From the NCBI RefSeq assembly GCF_023824315.1, contig NZ_CP098732.1:3038001-3102000 (forward strand): a stretch of 64,000 nucleotides of DNA, given 5' to 3'. This DNA is from Acinetobacter tibetensis (GTDB lineage Bacteria > Pseudomonadota > Gammaproteobacteria > Pseudomonadales > Moraxellaceae). Positions 10,092-19,404 of the stretch are shown here, piece by piece. Numbering within the stretch: the stretch's first letter is position 1; the number at the start of each line of letters is the position of its first letter. The notes under the pieces are model-generated. The model had not been told where the DNA came from. It did no database searches and saw only the letters and a list, made by a program, of their open reading frames with translations. Made by a program: the position numbers and the translations under genes.

Positions 10092-10527
10092 TTTATCTCA
10101 ACCGCAATTAATTATGGCCTTTGACTTTGGCACACAAAAAATGGGCATGGCTGTCGGGCAGTCTATTATTTCCAGTGCTAATCCACTGGCTTTATTTCCC
10201 ATGAAAGATGGTATTCCCCATTGGGACAATTTACTAAAACTGGTCAAACAACATCAACCGAACTTATTTTTAGTCGGATTACCGTTGAATATGGATGATA
10301 GTGAATCGGAGCTTTCAACCCGCGCACGTAAATTTGCTCGTCGTTTGCGCCATCAAACCAATATTGAAACCTTGATGGTCGATGAGCGCCTAACCACCCG
10401 CGAAGCACGCGATGAACTCGATCATTATCAAGCACAAGGTCGTGGGAAAAAACTTTCTGCCGATAGTCTTGCTGCCGCATTACTGATCGAAAGTTGGTAT
10501 CGTCACCCCGAAGGTGTACAACCTTAA
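10084..10527 (+). CDS. ruvX: Putative pre-16S rRNA nuclease RuvX (YqgF)
   Basis: RuvX/YqgF is an RNase H-fold protein implicated in maturing the 5' end of 16S rRNA. I use the ATG at 10084 ([21 protein letters not shown]), which gives 147 residues, the usual size; upstream codons in this frame lie inside yqgE. The first catalytic aspartate sits in [14 protein letters not shown]. The [14 protein letters not shown] segment and the [10 protein letters not shown] motif with the second acidic residue follow, and the last acidic region is near [15 protein letters not shown]. It is translationally linked to yqgE. Confidence 0.93.
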   Translation: MPDLSQPQLIMAFDFGTQKMGMAVGQSIISSANPLALFPMKDGIPHWDNLLKLVKQHQPNLFLVGLPLNMDDSESELSTRARKFARRLRHQTNIETLMVDERLTTREARDELDHYQAQGRGKKLSADSLAAALLIESWYRHPEGVQP

Positions 10528-10570
10528 AGCTTGATCTGGAAAAGGACGAATATCTCCTTTTCCATATTTA

Positions 10571-11575
10571 TTACTGCTTGGTCTGGATATGAATGGTTGC
10601 GGTTCGACCTGCAACAAAAGCCAACTGGTTTTTCGGCATTTCATCTAACACAATTTTCACAGGTACCCGCTGGGCCAAACGCACCCAAGTAAAAGTTGGA
10701 TTTACATTTGCCAACAAGGTAGAGCTACTCGAACGTTCACGATCTTCAATCCCTGAAGCAACCCCCTGCACATGACCTTTAATTTTCTGATCATCCCCCA
10801 TCAACTGAACCGTAGCAGGATCACCAATTTGAATATGGTTCAATTTGGTTTCTTCAAAATAACCGACCACATACAATTGCTGACGATTGACCAAGGCGGC
10901 AACAGCATCCCCTGTTTTGACATAATTACCCACCTGTAAACTAAAGTTAGATAAGCTCCCATCGGCGGGAGCAAGTACCTCGGAGCGGGTCAAATTGAGT
11001 TGCGCCAAATGCAAATTACTGTTTGCCACTTCAATTAACGCTTTTTGTTGCACAATATTGGCTTTGGCCTGTTCAATGGCTGCCAACATTTGCTCATGCT
11101 CGGCATGCGATTGATCGCGCGCTGCGAACATTTGATCCTGTTCTTGTTTCGAAATTGCCCCCTCCATCAAATTGCCATAACGACTGGCATTTTTATCTGC
11201 CAAATTGGCATTGGCTTGAGACTTAATCACGTTGGCTCTCGCTTGGGCCAGTGCAGCTTCTGCTTCTGCCAAACCTGCATGGGCTTTTGCTAAATCTGAT
11301 TTTGCCTGCTCTACATCCAGTGCCTGACGTGCGACATCAATTTTAAACAGCACCTGTCCTTTTTTAACGCTTTGGTTATCTTGAACCAAAACCTGAGTGA
11401 CTAAGCCAGAAACATCCGAAGATACTTGCATAACGTCCCCTCTAACACGACCATCACGTGTCCAAGGTGCTGAATTATAATAATTCCATAAATGCACCAC
11501 CACGTAGATCGCTGCCAGTAACATCACGGCTGTGACGATGGGGCGGATTACTTTACGTGTATCTAAGGTATTCAT
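10571..11575 (-). CDS. HlyD/EmrA-type membrane fusion (periplasmic adaptor) protein
   Basis: The 334-residue protein is a periplasmic adaptor of the HlyD/EmrA/AaeA family. Residues 12-30 form a single N-terminal membrane anchor. The split biotinyl-lipoyl domain follows (SGLVTQVLVQDNQSVKKGQ at about 53-71 and the matching APADGSLSNF strand at about 199-208). Between them lies a long alanine- and glutamine-rich hairpin coiled coil (about 85-190). A beta-barrel region follows to the C terminus. It is the last gene of a FUSC-DUF1656-HlyD operon. That arrangement is typical of aromatic-acid or fusaric-acid type efflux, with this protein bridging to an outer-membrane channel; the substrate is unknown. 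Confidence 0.92.
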   Translation of the reverse strand: MNTLDTRKVIRPIVTAVMLLAAIYVVVHLWNYYNSAPWTRDGRVRGDVMQVSSDVSGLVTQVLVQDNQSVKKGQVLFKIDVARQALDVEQAKSDLAKAHAGLAEAEAALAQARANVIKSQANANLADKNASRYGNLMEGAISKQEQDQMFAARDQSHAEHEQMLAAIEQAKANIVQQKALIEVANSNLHLAQLNLTRSEVLAPADGSLSNFSLQVGNYVKTGDAVAALVNRQQLYVVGYFEETKLNHIQIGDPATVQLMGDDQKIKGHVQGVASGIEDRERSSSSTLLANVNPTFTWVRLAQRVPVKIVLDEMPKNQLAFVAGRTATIHIQTKQ

Positions 11576-11613
11576 TTCTGTTTCCTCTTATCTAATTCAA
11601 TCATTTGTATGGC

Positions 11614-11823
11614 CTAAATACCCCAAAACACCAAAAACCCTTCATGCACGCCCATTAATAAAATAATGTAGAGGCAGATATTGAAGACCCCTGGCAATGC
11701 GACCCAACCTTGATCCAGCCATGGGTTGGTCAAGATTGAAACCAATTTAAAGACTAAAAATGCAACAATTGCTTGAATCAAGAAAACAGGAATATAAACT
11801 CCATACGCATTGAACTCGCCCAT
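11614..11823 (-). CDS. DUF1656 small membrane protein (AaeX-like)
   Basis: This 69-residue protein has two hydrophobic helices (about residues 10-30 and 48-67) and the DUF1656/AaeX-like N terminus MGEFNAYGVYIPVF. Such proteins sit between the FUSC pump and the HlyD adaptor in AaeB-type efflux operons; their exact role is not known. Its ATG begins one base after the TGA of the upstream FUSC gene, and its ribosome binding site GGAGC lies inside that gene, so translation is coupled. Confidence 0.9.
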   Translation of the reverse strand: MGEFNAYGVYIPVFLIQAIVAFLVFKLVSILTNPWLDQGWVALPGVFNICLYIILLMGVHEGFLVFWGI

Positions 11824-11824
11824 C

Positions 11825-13912
11825 TCAAGCTCCTGTCTTTATCACATGTATCATTTCCTCTGAGGGTGGCTCATGGAAAATACTGCTGCGAATATTGTTG
11901 ATATTCATTTTTACCCGCATACAAAAATCCGCATTCGGTTCGGCTGCTAAGCACTGCTCTACATGCTGCAACTCAGCAAAAACCTGCTGCTTTAAGCCTT
12001 TAGGTAAAATCTGTTGCTTTTCTTGCACCCAAAAGGCTTGTTCTAAACTGTGTTGTAAGGCAATAAAAGCCTGTTGTAAGTTCACACTAATGTCTGGATT
12101 CTGAACAAATTCAGCCAGTCGACTCAGATTGATGGCTGCACTGGTTTCAATTAATGCTAAATTCATGGCCTGTTTGAGCTGCTCGGATTGAACCAGCTTG
12201 GTATTCAACACCCCTATACGGTCAAGCATACTGCGTAAATGAATCCGAAACTGAACCCCATAAGGAATAAACAAGGCCTCACGCATGGCACGGTAATGCA
12301 ACGCCAAAATTCGACTAGCACTGGTTTCTGGGGACATGGCTCGAATAAAATAAATAGCAAAAATCGAGATAATTGGACCCACAACCCCTGCCAAAGCGGT
12401 ATCAATCAGTAAGACTGCATCAGTGCTATAACGATTTTGCAAATTTAAACTCATGATGAAGTTAATCAACATCGGTAATGCCAAACCCATTAAAGGTGGA
12501 TTCGGCAACATGCTCAGCAAGTACAACGACAGAGGTGCCAGTACAAATGCCAACTGCCAGAACTCATGCACTTCAGGCATAATCACAAAGGCATAGAACA
12601 TAGTAATGATTGCCGCATAAACTGAACCACGAATAAACAAGCGCAACGCAGGTACAGGGTTGTCTAAGCCTGACAAAATACACACCGTGACTGCGGTCAA
12701 CTGCGCCATCATATAGCCTGCATGCCAACCACTATAAATCCAGAGCAAAAATGAAATAATCGTGGCAATCACTGCGGCGACAGCACTCCGTACCGCCACA
12801 CCATGATCTCGATGCAAACTCGGGTACGAGGTAGTTAAAGTGACAATCTGTTCTGGAATACGTTTATTGCCTTGCTGAATCAAATCCCATAAACATTTAA
12901 TGGTCACTACATTTTCTACAAAATGGCGAATGTCCATTTTCAAAGCATGCAAAATGATCTGTTGTTCAGCCGTCGCCAATTCCGATAACGCAGTAAAATC
13001 TTGCTCAAAATTGTTAGGTAATTGTTTTAGTTGATCAACTTGCACATGTTGCTGTGCGCGTAAAAACTGTAATACATGCTCATACAGCACTGGTAAAACT
13101 TGCCGATAACGGGTATCTATTTGATCTAGCTGTGCAACCCGTTCAGACATAGCCACCAGATTAGCCACAGTCATGCTGACTTGGTGCAATAATTCTTGCA
13201 GTGACTTGGTCATGCCTTGTAGGGCGCCACGTTCATAACTTAAATGTACTGCCAAGCCATGAATATCTGAGGTATCACGGGTAATTGCCGCCAACAGTTG
13301 GGTATAACGATGGCTGTGTTCTGGATCGGTTAAAATGCTGCGAAAAACTTGGCGGGTATCATCCAATGTCTTTTGCACTCGCTTTTGCACCAGAGTCCCT
13401 AAATGTACTGGAAACAAGGTGCTCGATACCACCGCACTACATAACACAGCGACTGAGATTTCCAAAATTCGCCCCAAAGCCATATCAAAAACGCTATGGG
13501 TACTAATGCTATTGATTGAGCTACATACCACCATGACCGTGGTATAACCTGCCAACATAAAGACATAGCTACGCGGCGTACGGTCCAATAAAGAGAGATA
13601 TAGGCATAGCCCCACCCACCCTGCTAGAACCAGTGTAAAAAAGATAGGAAGCTCAATAAATTGTGGTGTCAGCACAATCGCAACAATCCCACCGATCAAC
13701 GTCCCCAAAATGCGGTAGACCGCCTTAGAGGACACCATCCCTGCATAGGGATGTGCCACAATAATCACCGTGCCTGCTGCCCACATGGGATAAGTTAGGT
13801 CGAGTGAAAATGCAATAAAAAGCGCCAATAACATCGCTACAAAGGTTTTCACAGCAAAAACCATATCCACGCGACTAGGACGAAAGGCCAAAATTGGCTT
13901 AATTAACAACAT
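11825..13912 (-). CDS. FUSC/AaeB-family efflux pump subunit
   Basis: The 695-residue inner-membrane protein has two hydrophobic blocks of about five to six helices (about residues 15-170 and 385-520), each followed by a soluble helical region. This is the repeat organisation of the aromatic acid exporter (AaeB/FUSC) family. The first block contains FSLDLTYPMWAAGTVIIV and the second TSYPSLHRDHGVAVRSAV with AVIATIISFLLW, both typical. I start at the ATG at 13912; a GTG directly before it is also in frame. The gene leads a three-gene operon and is divergent from an IclR-type regulator, which is the best candidate controller. Substrate is unknown. Confidence 0.92.
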   Translation of the reverse strand: MLLIKPILAFRPSRVDMVFAVKTFVAMLLALFIAFSLDLTYPMWAAGTVIIVAHPYAGMVSSKAVYRILGTLIGGIVAIVLTPQFIELPIFFTLVLAGWVGLCLYLSLLDRTPRSYVFMLAGYTTVMVVCSSINSISTHSVFDMALGRILEISVAVLCSAVVSSTLFPVHLGTLVQKRVQKTLDDTRQVFRSILTDPEHSHRYTQLLAAITRDTSDIHGLAVHLSYERGALQGMTKSLQELLHQVSMTVANLVAMSERVAQLDQIDTRYRQVLPVLYEHVLQFLRAQQHVQVDQLKQLPNNFEQDFTALSELATAEQQIILHALKMDIRHFVENVVTIKCLWDLIQQGNKRIPEQIVTLTTSYPSLHRDHGVAVRSAVAAVIATIISFLLWIYSGWHAGYMMAQLTAVTVCILSGLDNPVPALRLFIRGSVYAAIITMFYAFVIMPEVHEFWQLAFVLAPLSLYLLSMLPNPPLMGLALPMLINFIMSLNLQNRYSTDAVLLIDTALAGVVGPIISIFAIYFIRAMSPETSASRILALHYRAMREALFIPYGVQFRIHLRSMLDRIGVLNTKLVQSEQLKQAMNLALIETSAAINLSRLAEFVQNPDISVNLQQAFIALQHSLEQAFWVQEKQQILPKGLKQQVFAELQHVEQCLAAEPNADFCMRVKMNINNIRSSIFHEPPSEEMIHVIKTGA

Positions 13913-14351
13913 CACCCCATCCTGTAGACGAAGTTGAATGGATCATCTTTTTCAAAGTCACACCAAGGTCGACAATATCAATATGCAAGCTCTGTCCCAT
14001 CCGCTGAATTGCGGTAACAGAAGATATTCAAAAATGAGAGGGCAGCTTTTAACGTGAGGAAAACGTCATAGCCGCAATTCAAGCGTAAATTTTGAACAGA
14101 AAAATTTACAGTGAGAAGTTCAATCCTATTATTTTCATAATAATTACGGTAAAAGTCAAATAAAATATCTTATTGTGATAATTTGATTTATTATTTATAA
14201 GCTTATTGGCATTAAATTTAATCAAATTATCGATGATCGTTTAATTTAAAATCTGCCATCGTTTTATGACAAAAGCTCTGCATGACCAACAACAATTTGT
14301 TATAACATCACTTTAAATGTCTTTTTCTTTTTGACGTTGTGGCTTCTTCTT
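13913..14351. promoter_or_regulatory. Divergent FUSC-operon / IclR-regulator control region
   Basis: A 439-bp very AT-rich region separates the efflux operon from its presumed regulator. It holds a perfect 11-bp inverted repeat, GATAATTTGAT at 14177-14187 and ATCAAATTATC at 14221-14231, with centres 44 bp apart. The size and position suit a regulator operator, but binding by the IclR protein is inference. I see no small gene here. Confidence 0.5.
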
Positions 14352-15128
14352 ATGACACTTTCTAGTTTTGGTAAAATTCTCACCGTTTTAGACCTGTTTT
14401 CAGTGTCTCGCCCAATCATTAATGTCGATATCATTAGTGAAGAACTTGGCCTTTCTAAACCAACCAGCTATCGCTATTTAAAAGAATTGGTTTCTGCTGA
14501 ACTGTTACAGCGCCTAAGTGGGACATCTGGCGACTATACGCTTGGCTCAAAAATTGCCATTTTAGATTATATTTCGCATAAATCTAATCCATTGATTCAA
14601 ATCAGTATTCCATTCATGAAAGAAATTGCTGAACGAACAGAATTTTGCTGTCTATTGACGCATTTAAATCATGATTCTTGTATCGACTTACATCATGAAG
14701 TCACCAAAGGGGTAACTTTATTGTCCTACGGTCGAGGCTGCCCTCGCCCAGTCTATGTAGGGTCATCTCCAAAAACCATTATTTCACACTTACCCAAACA
14801 AGGTATTTTAGATTATTACCAACGTTTTTCGACCCAATTGGCGGAAGTTGGATTTGCTCAGAATGACCAAGAATTTCTGAATAAAATGAAAAAAATCAAG
14901 AAACAAGGCTATTATTTCTCAAATGGTGAAGTCGATCCAAACGTATCAGGGCTGTCTGTTCCAATCAAATTTTCCAGTAAAGAACCCCCTTTGGCGTTAA
15001 CCGTACTCGGCTCCAGAAAACGTTTTGAATTTGTCAACTTAGACAAACTCATTGAAGTCTTACATAGCAATGCTGCCTTGATTGAACAACAATTTCTTGC
15101 TTTATCGACGACACCAACTGAAATGTAA
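14352..15128 (+). CDS. IclR-family transcriptional regulator
   Basis: The 258-residue protein has an N-terminal winged helix-turn-helix (about residues 1-65, with VDIISEELGLSKPTSYRYLKELV as the helix-turn-helix) and a C-terminal IclR effector-binding domain (about 80-250). The chosen start is the ATG at 14352; a TTG seven codons upstream is also in frame. Regulators of this family act as repressors or activators that respond to small aromatic or aliphatic acids. Divergence from a FUSC-type efflux operon suggests it controls that operon, an inference from position only. Confidence 0.88.
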   Translation: MTLSSFGKILTVLDLFSVSRPIINVDIISEELGLSKPTSYRYLKELVSAELLQRLSGTSGDYTLGSKIAILDYISHKSNPLIQISIPFMKEIAERTEFCCLLTHLNHDSCIDLHHEVTKGVTLLSYGRGCPRPVYVGSSPKTIISHLPKQGILDYYQRFSTQLAEVGFAQNDQEFLNKMKKIKKQGYYFSNGEVDPNVSGLSVPIKFSSKEPPLALTVLGSRKRFEFVNLDKLIEVLHSNAALIEQQFLALSTTPTEM

Positions 15129-15270
15129 GTTGTGTCACGTATACAAGAATTGAACAAATTGATTTAGCTTTTCTGGTTGATAAAGCCAATATATTCTCAT
15201 AATATGATTATAGTTCTTCAGCGGCTTTATGTTTCCATGACATATTGCATGCGTGATTCTCCTCAGAGTT

Positions 15271-15300
15271 AAAAAGCTCAAGCAGTGTCTTGGGCTTTTT
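15271..15300 (+). terminator. Rho-independent terminator after the IclR gene
   Basis: AAAAAGCTCAAG pairs, with one G-T wobble, with CTTGGGCTTTTT across a 6-base loop, followed on the plus strand by a T tract. It lies about 140 bp after the regulator's stop. Confidence 0.7.
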
Positions 15301-15342
15301 AATGTGTGGAGTATTTTAGATTGCTGTTTTAATTTTCAGACA

Positions 15343-15373
15343 TAAAAAAACTCCATATTTGGAGTTTTTTTTA
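15343..15373 (-). terminator. Terminator after pgsA
   Basis: An AAAAAAACTCC / GGAGTTTTTTT hairpin with a 6-base loop lies directly after the pgsA stop. It has T tracts in both directions, so it may also back up the plus-strand terminator at 15271-15300. Confidence 0.75.
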
Positions 15374-15382
15374 TGCGATCAA

Positions 15383-15970
15383 TTAAGGCTGCTTTAAATA
15401 CGGCCATGCCGCTTTTAAATAAATGAACATTGACCATAAGGTCAGCACGACTGCGGTGTACAGCAGTAAATAAGCCAGCGTTTCTAAAGGTTGCCAGTTG
15501 AGTAAAAACACTGAAATTGCAATCATTTGAAAAGCTGTTTTGTATTTACCGACGGTAGAAACGGCCACATTGGTCCGCGCCCCAAGCTCTGCCATCCACT
15601 CTCTTAATGCAGAGACCGTAATCTCACGCGAAATAATCACAATTGCCGCAAAAGCCATTGAAATTGACGGCTGCCATTGCACCAAGACAATTAATGCCGC
15701 TGCAACCATGAGCTTATCTGCCACAGGATCAAGGAAACGACCAAAGGCAGACGTCTGATTTAAAGTTCTTGCCAAATAACCATCAAACCAATCTGTCACC
15801 GCAGCAAGGACAAAAATCGCAGTCAAAATAAGATGCCGTGTTAAGCCCCCATCATGTCCTGCAACCCCAATGGCGGGTGGCCAATAGGCAATTAATAAAA
15901 ATACAGGAATCAAGGCGATACGCGCCAAGGTCAAGATATTTGGAATATTCAGGATTCGACCTGCTGTCAT
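15383..15970 (-). CDS. pgsA: CDP-diacylglycerol-glycerol-3-phosphate 3-phosphatidyltransferase
   Basis: PgsA is an inner-membrane enzyme that makes phosphatidylglycerolphosphate from CDP-diacylglycerol and glycerol 3-phosphate, the committed step to phosphatidylglycerol and cardiolipin. The 195-residue protein starts at the ATG at 15970 (MTAGRILNIPNILTLARI); the frame is open 16 codons further to a TTG. The CDP-alcohol phosphotransferase signature is complete: D-G-x2-A-R then G-x3-D-x3-D, seen as DGYLAR and GRFLDPVADK at about residues 62-87. Several hydrophobic helices surround it, and SALREWMAELG is the PgsA-specific segment. Confidence 0.95.
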   Translation of the reverse strand: MTAGRILNIPNILTLARIALIPVFLLIAYWPPAIGVAGHDGGLTRHLILTAIFVLAAVTDWFDGYLARTLNQTSAFGRFLDPVADKLMVAAALIVLVQWQPSISMAFAAIVIISREITVSALREWMAELGARTNVAVSTVGKYKTAFQMIAISVFLLNWQPLETLAYLLLYTAVVLTLWSMFIYLKAAWPYLKQP

Positions 15971-16078
15971 AGACACCGCCAACTTTTCCCCTTTATGAGC
16001 GATGACTTTATGGTTCAAACGAACACATTTAACTCATCGTATTTAGCGCCACTTTATACGAATTGAGGTACAGTGTCA

Positions 16079-16873
16079 CTAGGCAAACACGGTAACTGTC
16101 TGCCTTGAAATCGCAATTAAACGATTTTTTGCATCCCACAAATGCGCATATTCCGTGGCATAGCCTTCCGCAGCGTAGTCAGTAAATACTTTATATTTAA
16201 ACCAATCATGTAAATTTTGCTGTAATGGATTGACATAAGTCACATGCCATGTCAAAGAACTGGCAGGTGCAAACGTCTTAAATAGCGGAAAAACCCCCGG
16301 TGGCCAGATATCAAAAAGCGTCATTAGGTCGGCAACCTCAAAAGGCCGATCACTATGCTTTTCGGGATGAAACCGGCACCAACCCCCAAAGTCACTTTGT
16401 TCACTGCCAGTACATGGTATTCCACCTTCAGCCCAGCGCACATCAAACTGCTGATAACACTGTGGAAACTGGGCATTCAACTGCATATCTTGTAAATGCT
16501 GGGGTGCCATATAATTTGGCGCCATGCGTTCTTGGCGCACATGAATTTCAGAAGATCGGGCAGCACCAAAACTGGCAATTAAAATACTTTGTACGGCATC
16601 GTCTTGCCATAAGCGGACTTCAATGGTGGTCACGGACTTACCCTGACGTAAAATCTCGGCGGTCAGCCGTGCTGCGCCTTGTTGTACAGGTCCAACAAAA
16701 GTGACACTGGTACTCAATAACCGTTTAGAACTATCCGCAATGCTCACCAATGCCTTTTGCATCATCAGGCCCGCAACCACGCCACCGTAAATTGTTCGTC
16801 CCTGTAACCAGCCTGTCGGTATTTCAATCCATTCATTCTGCTCAAGTGCTTGATACACAGCTAACAGTGTCAT
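16079..16873 (-). CDS. TesB-like acyl-CoA thioesterase family protein
   Basis: The 264-residue protein has the double hot-dog layout of TesB-like acyl-CoA thioesterases: an N-terminal half with the GRTIYGGVVAGLMMQKAL helix and STSVTFVGPVQQGAARLTAEILRQGKSVTTIEVRLWQ strands-and-turn pattern (shown here in part, about residues 25-105), and a C-terminal half ending in HLWDAKNRLIAISRQTV. This family hydrolyses acyl-CoA esters to free acid and CoA. The natural substrate is not evident. The gene sits between pgsA and uvrC on the same strand, but the gaps of about 100 bp leave co-transcription open. Confidence 0.85.
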   Translation of the reverse strand: MTLLAVYQALEQNEWIEIPTGWLQGRTIYGGVVAGLMMQKALVSIADSSKRLLSTSVTFVGPVQQGAARLTAEILRQGKSVTTIEVRLWQDDAVQSILIASFGAARSSEIHVRQERMAPNYMAPQHLQDMQLNAQFPQCYQQFDVRWAEGGIPCTGSEQSDFGGWCRFHPEKHSDRPFEVADLMTLFDIWPPGVFPLFKTFAPASSLTWHVTYVNPLQQNLHDWFKYKVFTDYAAEGYATEYAHLWDAKNRLIAISRQTVTVFA

Positions 16874-16974
16874 GCCTGTCTCTTATTTTATCCTTTAGCA
16901 AAGATTGTTCACCATGTACTCGCATTTGTGAATACCATATGACTCACGCGTCACTGAGCATTTTTGCTATTTAC

Positions 16975-18780
16975 TCACAGTGATTCATGCAAAATTTTAT
17001 AAATGGTACGCGCCATGACTTCCCCCAAACCGGGCACGAGCATGATTTCATTTTCCGAAGCTTTCAGCACCCCTTGAATACCCCCAAAATGCGTCAGTAA
17101 ATCACGACGACGTTTCGGTCCAAGCCCAGGAATCACTTCTAAAATGGAGGAACCCCGCTTCTTATCTCGTTTGGCACGATGCTTGGTAATGGCAAAACGA
17201 TGCGCTTCATCACGCACTTGCTGAATTAAATGTAAAGCCTTGTGATCTTCGGGCAATTGGATTTTAGTGCCATCGGTGAAATGTAGGGTTTCTAGTCCAG
17301 GTTTACGCCCCTCACCTTTTGATACCCCCACCATAAAAGCATCTAATTCTAAGTCTTGCATCACCTGCATTGCCATATGCAATTGACCTTTACCGCCATC
17401 AATCAAGAGTAAATCAGGCAGCATGGCTTTTTTATAACGGCGAGTCAGCGCTTGGCGCATCGCTGCATAATCATCACCTTCGGTAATATCCTGAATCGAG
17501 AACTGACGATAATCGCGTTTTCGCGCGCCTCCTGCATCGAACACCACGCAAGAAGCAACCGTAGCTTCACCCATGGTATGTGAAATATCAAAACATTCAA
17601 TCCGATCAACAGGACGCCCGACCACCTGCTCGAGTTGATGAAAACGCTCATTGAGTTCTAAATGATTTGCCAATTTGCCTTTAATGGCGTGTTGCACATT
17701 CATCTGTGCCAACTCTAACCATTCTGCACGCGTTTCACGCACATTATGTTTAATCTGGATTTTTTGTTCAAAATGCTGCTGTAAAGCCTGTTCCAATTCT
17801 TTTCGATTGGGAATTTCGACATTTACAATCAACTCATTCGGGACTTCATCCGCCACCTGAAAATAGAAGTTGGCCATAAATTCCGACAGCATTTCACTCA
17901 GATCATCGCCTAACATATCGGGGAAATAAGCTTTTCCGCCTAGCATTTTGCCATTACGGACATGCATAATTTGTACGCAGGTCACGCCCGCCTGAAAAGC
18001 AATTGCCAGAATATCGGCTTCGCCCTTAATTTTATAAATGGCTTGCTGCGCCTGTACATCACGTAATAAGGCCATACGATCACGATAAAACACCGCTTTC
18101 TCAAACTCTAATGCTTCAGCCGCGGCTTCCATTTTCTGAATCAATTCCTGATTCAACTCTTTGGTATCACCTTTTAAGAAACGGATAGAATTATTCACGT
18201 CTTCCTGATAATCCTCAGCACTGATCAAGCCGACACACGGTGCAGAACAGCGCTTAATCTGATACTGCAAACACGGACGCTTACGCTGTGAAAAATAGCT
18301 ATTTTCACACTGCCGAACATTGAACAGTTTCTGAAGCACCAATAGCGTATCACGTGCATTATATGCACTCGGATAAGGTCCAAAAAACTTGCCGATTTGA
18401 TGTTTGCCTTTCCCGCGTCCACTGGCAATGCGCGGATAAGGTTTGTCTGCCGAAATAAAGATATAGACATACGATTTATCATCGCGCAGCATAATATTAT
18501 ACGGCGGACGATGCAGTTTAATCAGATTTTGCTCGAGCAGAAGTGCTTCGGTTTCAGAACGAACCACCAAAGTTTCAATATCATAAATCCGTGCCACCAG
18601 CGCCTGAGTTTTAGGATGCTCAATGGTTTTCACAAAATAACTCGACACCCGATTCTTCAGATTTTTGGCTTTGCCGACATATAACAACTCGCCCTCTTTG
18701 CCCAACATCCGATACACCCCGGGCAAGGTGGTCATATTGGCCAGAATCTTTTCGATATGTTCGCGGGCGTTTTCGTTCAC
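16975..18780 (-). CDS. uvrC: Excinuclease ABC subunit C
   Basis: UvrC makes both incisions around DNA lesions in nucleotide excision repair together with UvrB. The 601-residue protein starts with GTG at 18780. It has a GIY-YIG nuclease domain (LPGVYRMLG ... [14 protein letters not shown], about residues 18-47), a UVR domain for UvrB contact (about 207-242), an RNase H-like C-terminal nuclease domain ([20 protein letters not shown] at about 394-413), and a tandem helix-hairpin-helix end ([19 protein letters not shown] and VPGLGEVMA). All parts and the length are normal. Confidence 0.97.
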   Translation of the reverse strand: MNENAREHIEKILANMTTLPGVYRMLGKEGELLYVGKAKNLKNRVSSYFVKTIEHPKTQALVARIYDIETLVVRSETEALLLEQNLIKLHRPPYNIMLRDDKSYVYIFISADKPYPRIASGRGKGKHQIGKFFGPYPSAYNARDTLLVLQKLFNVRQCENSYFSQRKRPCLQYQIKRCSAPCVGLISAEDYQEDVNNSIRFLKGDTKELNQELIQKMEAAAEALEFEKAVFYRDRMALLRDVQAQQAIYKIKGEADILAIAFQAGVTCVQIMHVRNGKMLGGKAYFPDMLGDDLSEMLSEFMANFYFQVADEVPNELIVNVEIPNRKELEQALQQHFEQKIQIKHNVRETRAEWLELAQMNVQHAIKGKLANHLELNERFHQLEQVVGRPVDRIECFDISHTMGEATVASCVVFDAGGARKRDYRQFSIQDITEGDDYAAMRQALTRRYKKAMLPDLLLIDGGKGQLHMAMQVMQDLELDAFMVGVSKGEGRKPGLETLHFTDGTKIQLPEDHKALHLIQQVRDEAHRFAITKHRAKRDKKRGSSILEVIPGLGPKRRRDLLTHFGGIQGVLKASENEIMLVPGLGEVMARTIYKILHESL

Positions 18781-18919
18781 GTGCGTTAAAACCTTGGAAA
18801 GTTATTCAATGATGTGGATGTGCAAAGGGGCTTTTTCAAGCCAGTCCATTAAATCGTTTGATCGACAACCATATTCTGGTGATTTTAAAGCGATACAGCG
18901 AGCTTTAAAGTTAAAAATC

Positions 18920-19300
18920 TCAAGTCGGCTCTACAGCTTGAGGTTGTGGCATCACTTGTCCATACAGATCCATGTGCTCATCTCCCCAAGCTTTTAGCGC
19001 CAATAAAATTTCACGTAAGCTCATGCCTAAAGGTGTCAAACTATATTCCACCTTTGGTGGAACTTGCGGATAAACTTCACGATGAATAATTCCATCCTCT
19101 TCCAACTCACGCAGTTGATTGGTCAGCATGCGTTGGGTGACATTGGGAATCCGTTTACGAATTTCACCAAAACGTAAGGTATGCTCGGTCAACAAATGCC
19201 ATAGAATGATACTTTTCCACTTGCCATCTAAAATACCGATTGCAGCCTCAACCGCACAGCCTGGACTGCAATTAAAGCGAGAGTGCTTTGCTTTACTCAT
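18920..19300 (-). CDS. HxlR-family winged-helix regulator
   Basis: The 126-residue protein has the HxlR domain: an N-terminal cysteine region FNCSPGCAVEAAIGILDGKWKSIILWHLL, then a winged helix (LRFGEIRKRIPNVTQRMLTNQLRELEEDG, about residues 42-70) and the VPPKVEYSLTPLGMSL wing. The cysteines near residues 11 and 15 may be redox-sensing, as in some HxlR/QorR/HypR proteins; that is an inference. The gene is divergent from an oxidoreductase, a common pairing in which the regulator represses its neighbour. Confidence 0.93.
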   Translation of the reverse strand: MSKAKHSRFNCSPGCAVEAAIGILDGKWKSIILWHLLTEHTLRFGEIRKRIPNVTQRMLTNQLRELEEDGIIHREVYPQVPPKVEYSLTPLGMSLREILLALKAWGDEHMDLYGQVMPQPQAVEPT

Positions 19301-19404
19301 TTCAATAGTATCCTTTTCTACACTATATGCAGAATTTAACCGTATATACCAAATTTAAAACTACGTTAAGATTTTAATCATAAACCCAATTTGAGATTAA
19401 AAAT

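Noticed and set aside
19340..19352. GTATATAC palindrome between the HxlR gene and the oxidoreductase
   Set aside because: The 8-bp core has no symmetric flanks, and AT-rich palindromes this short are common by chance, so I do not call it an operator.
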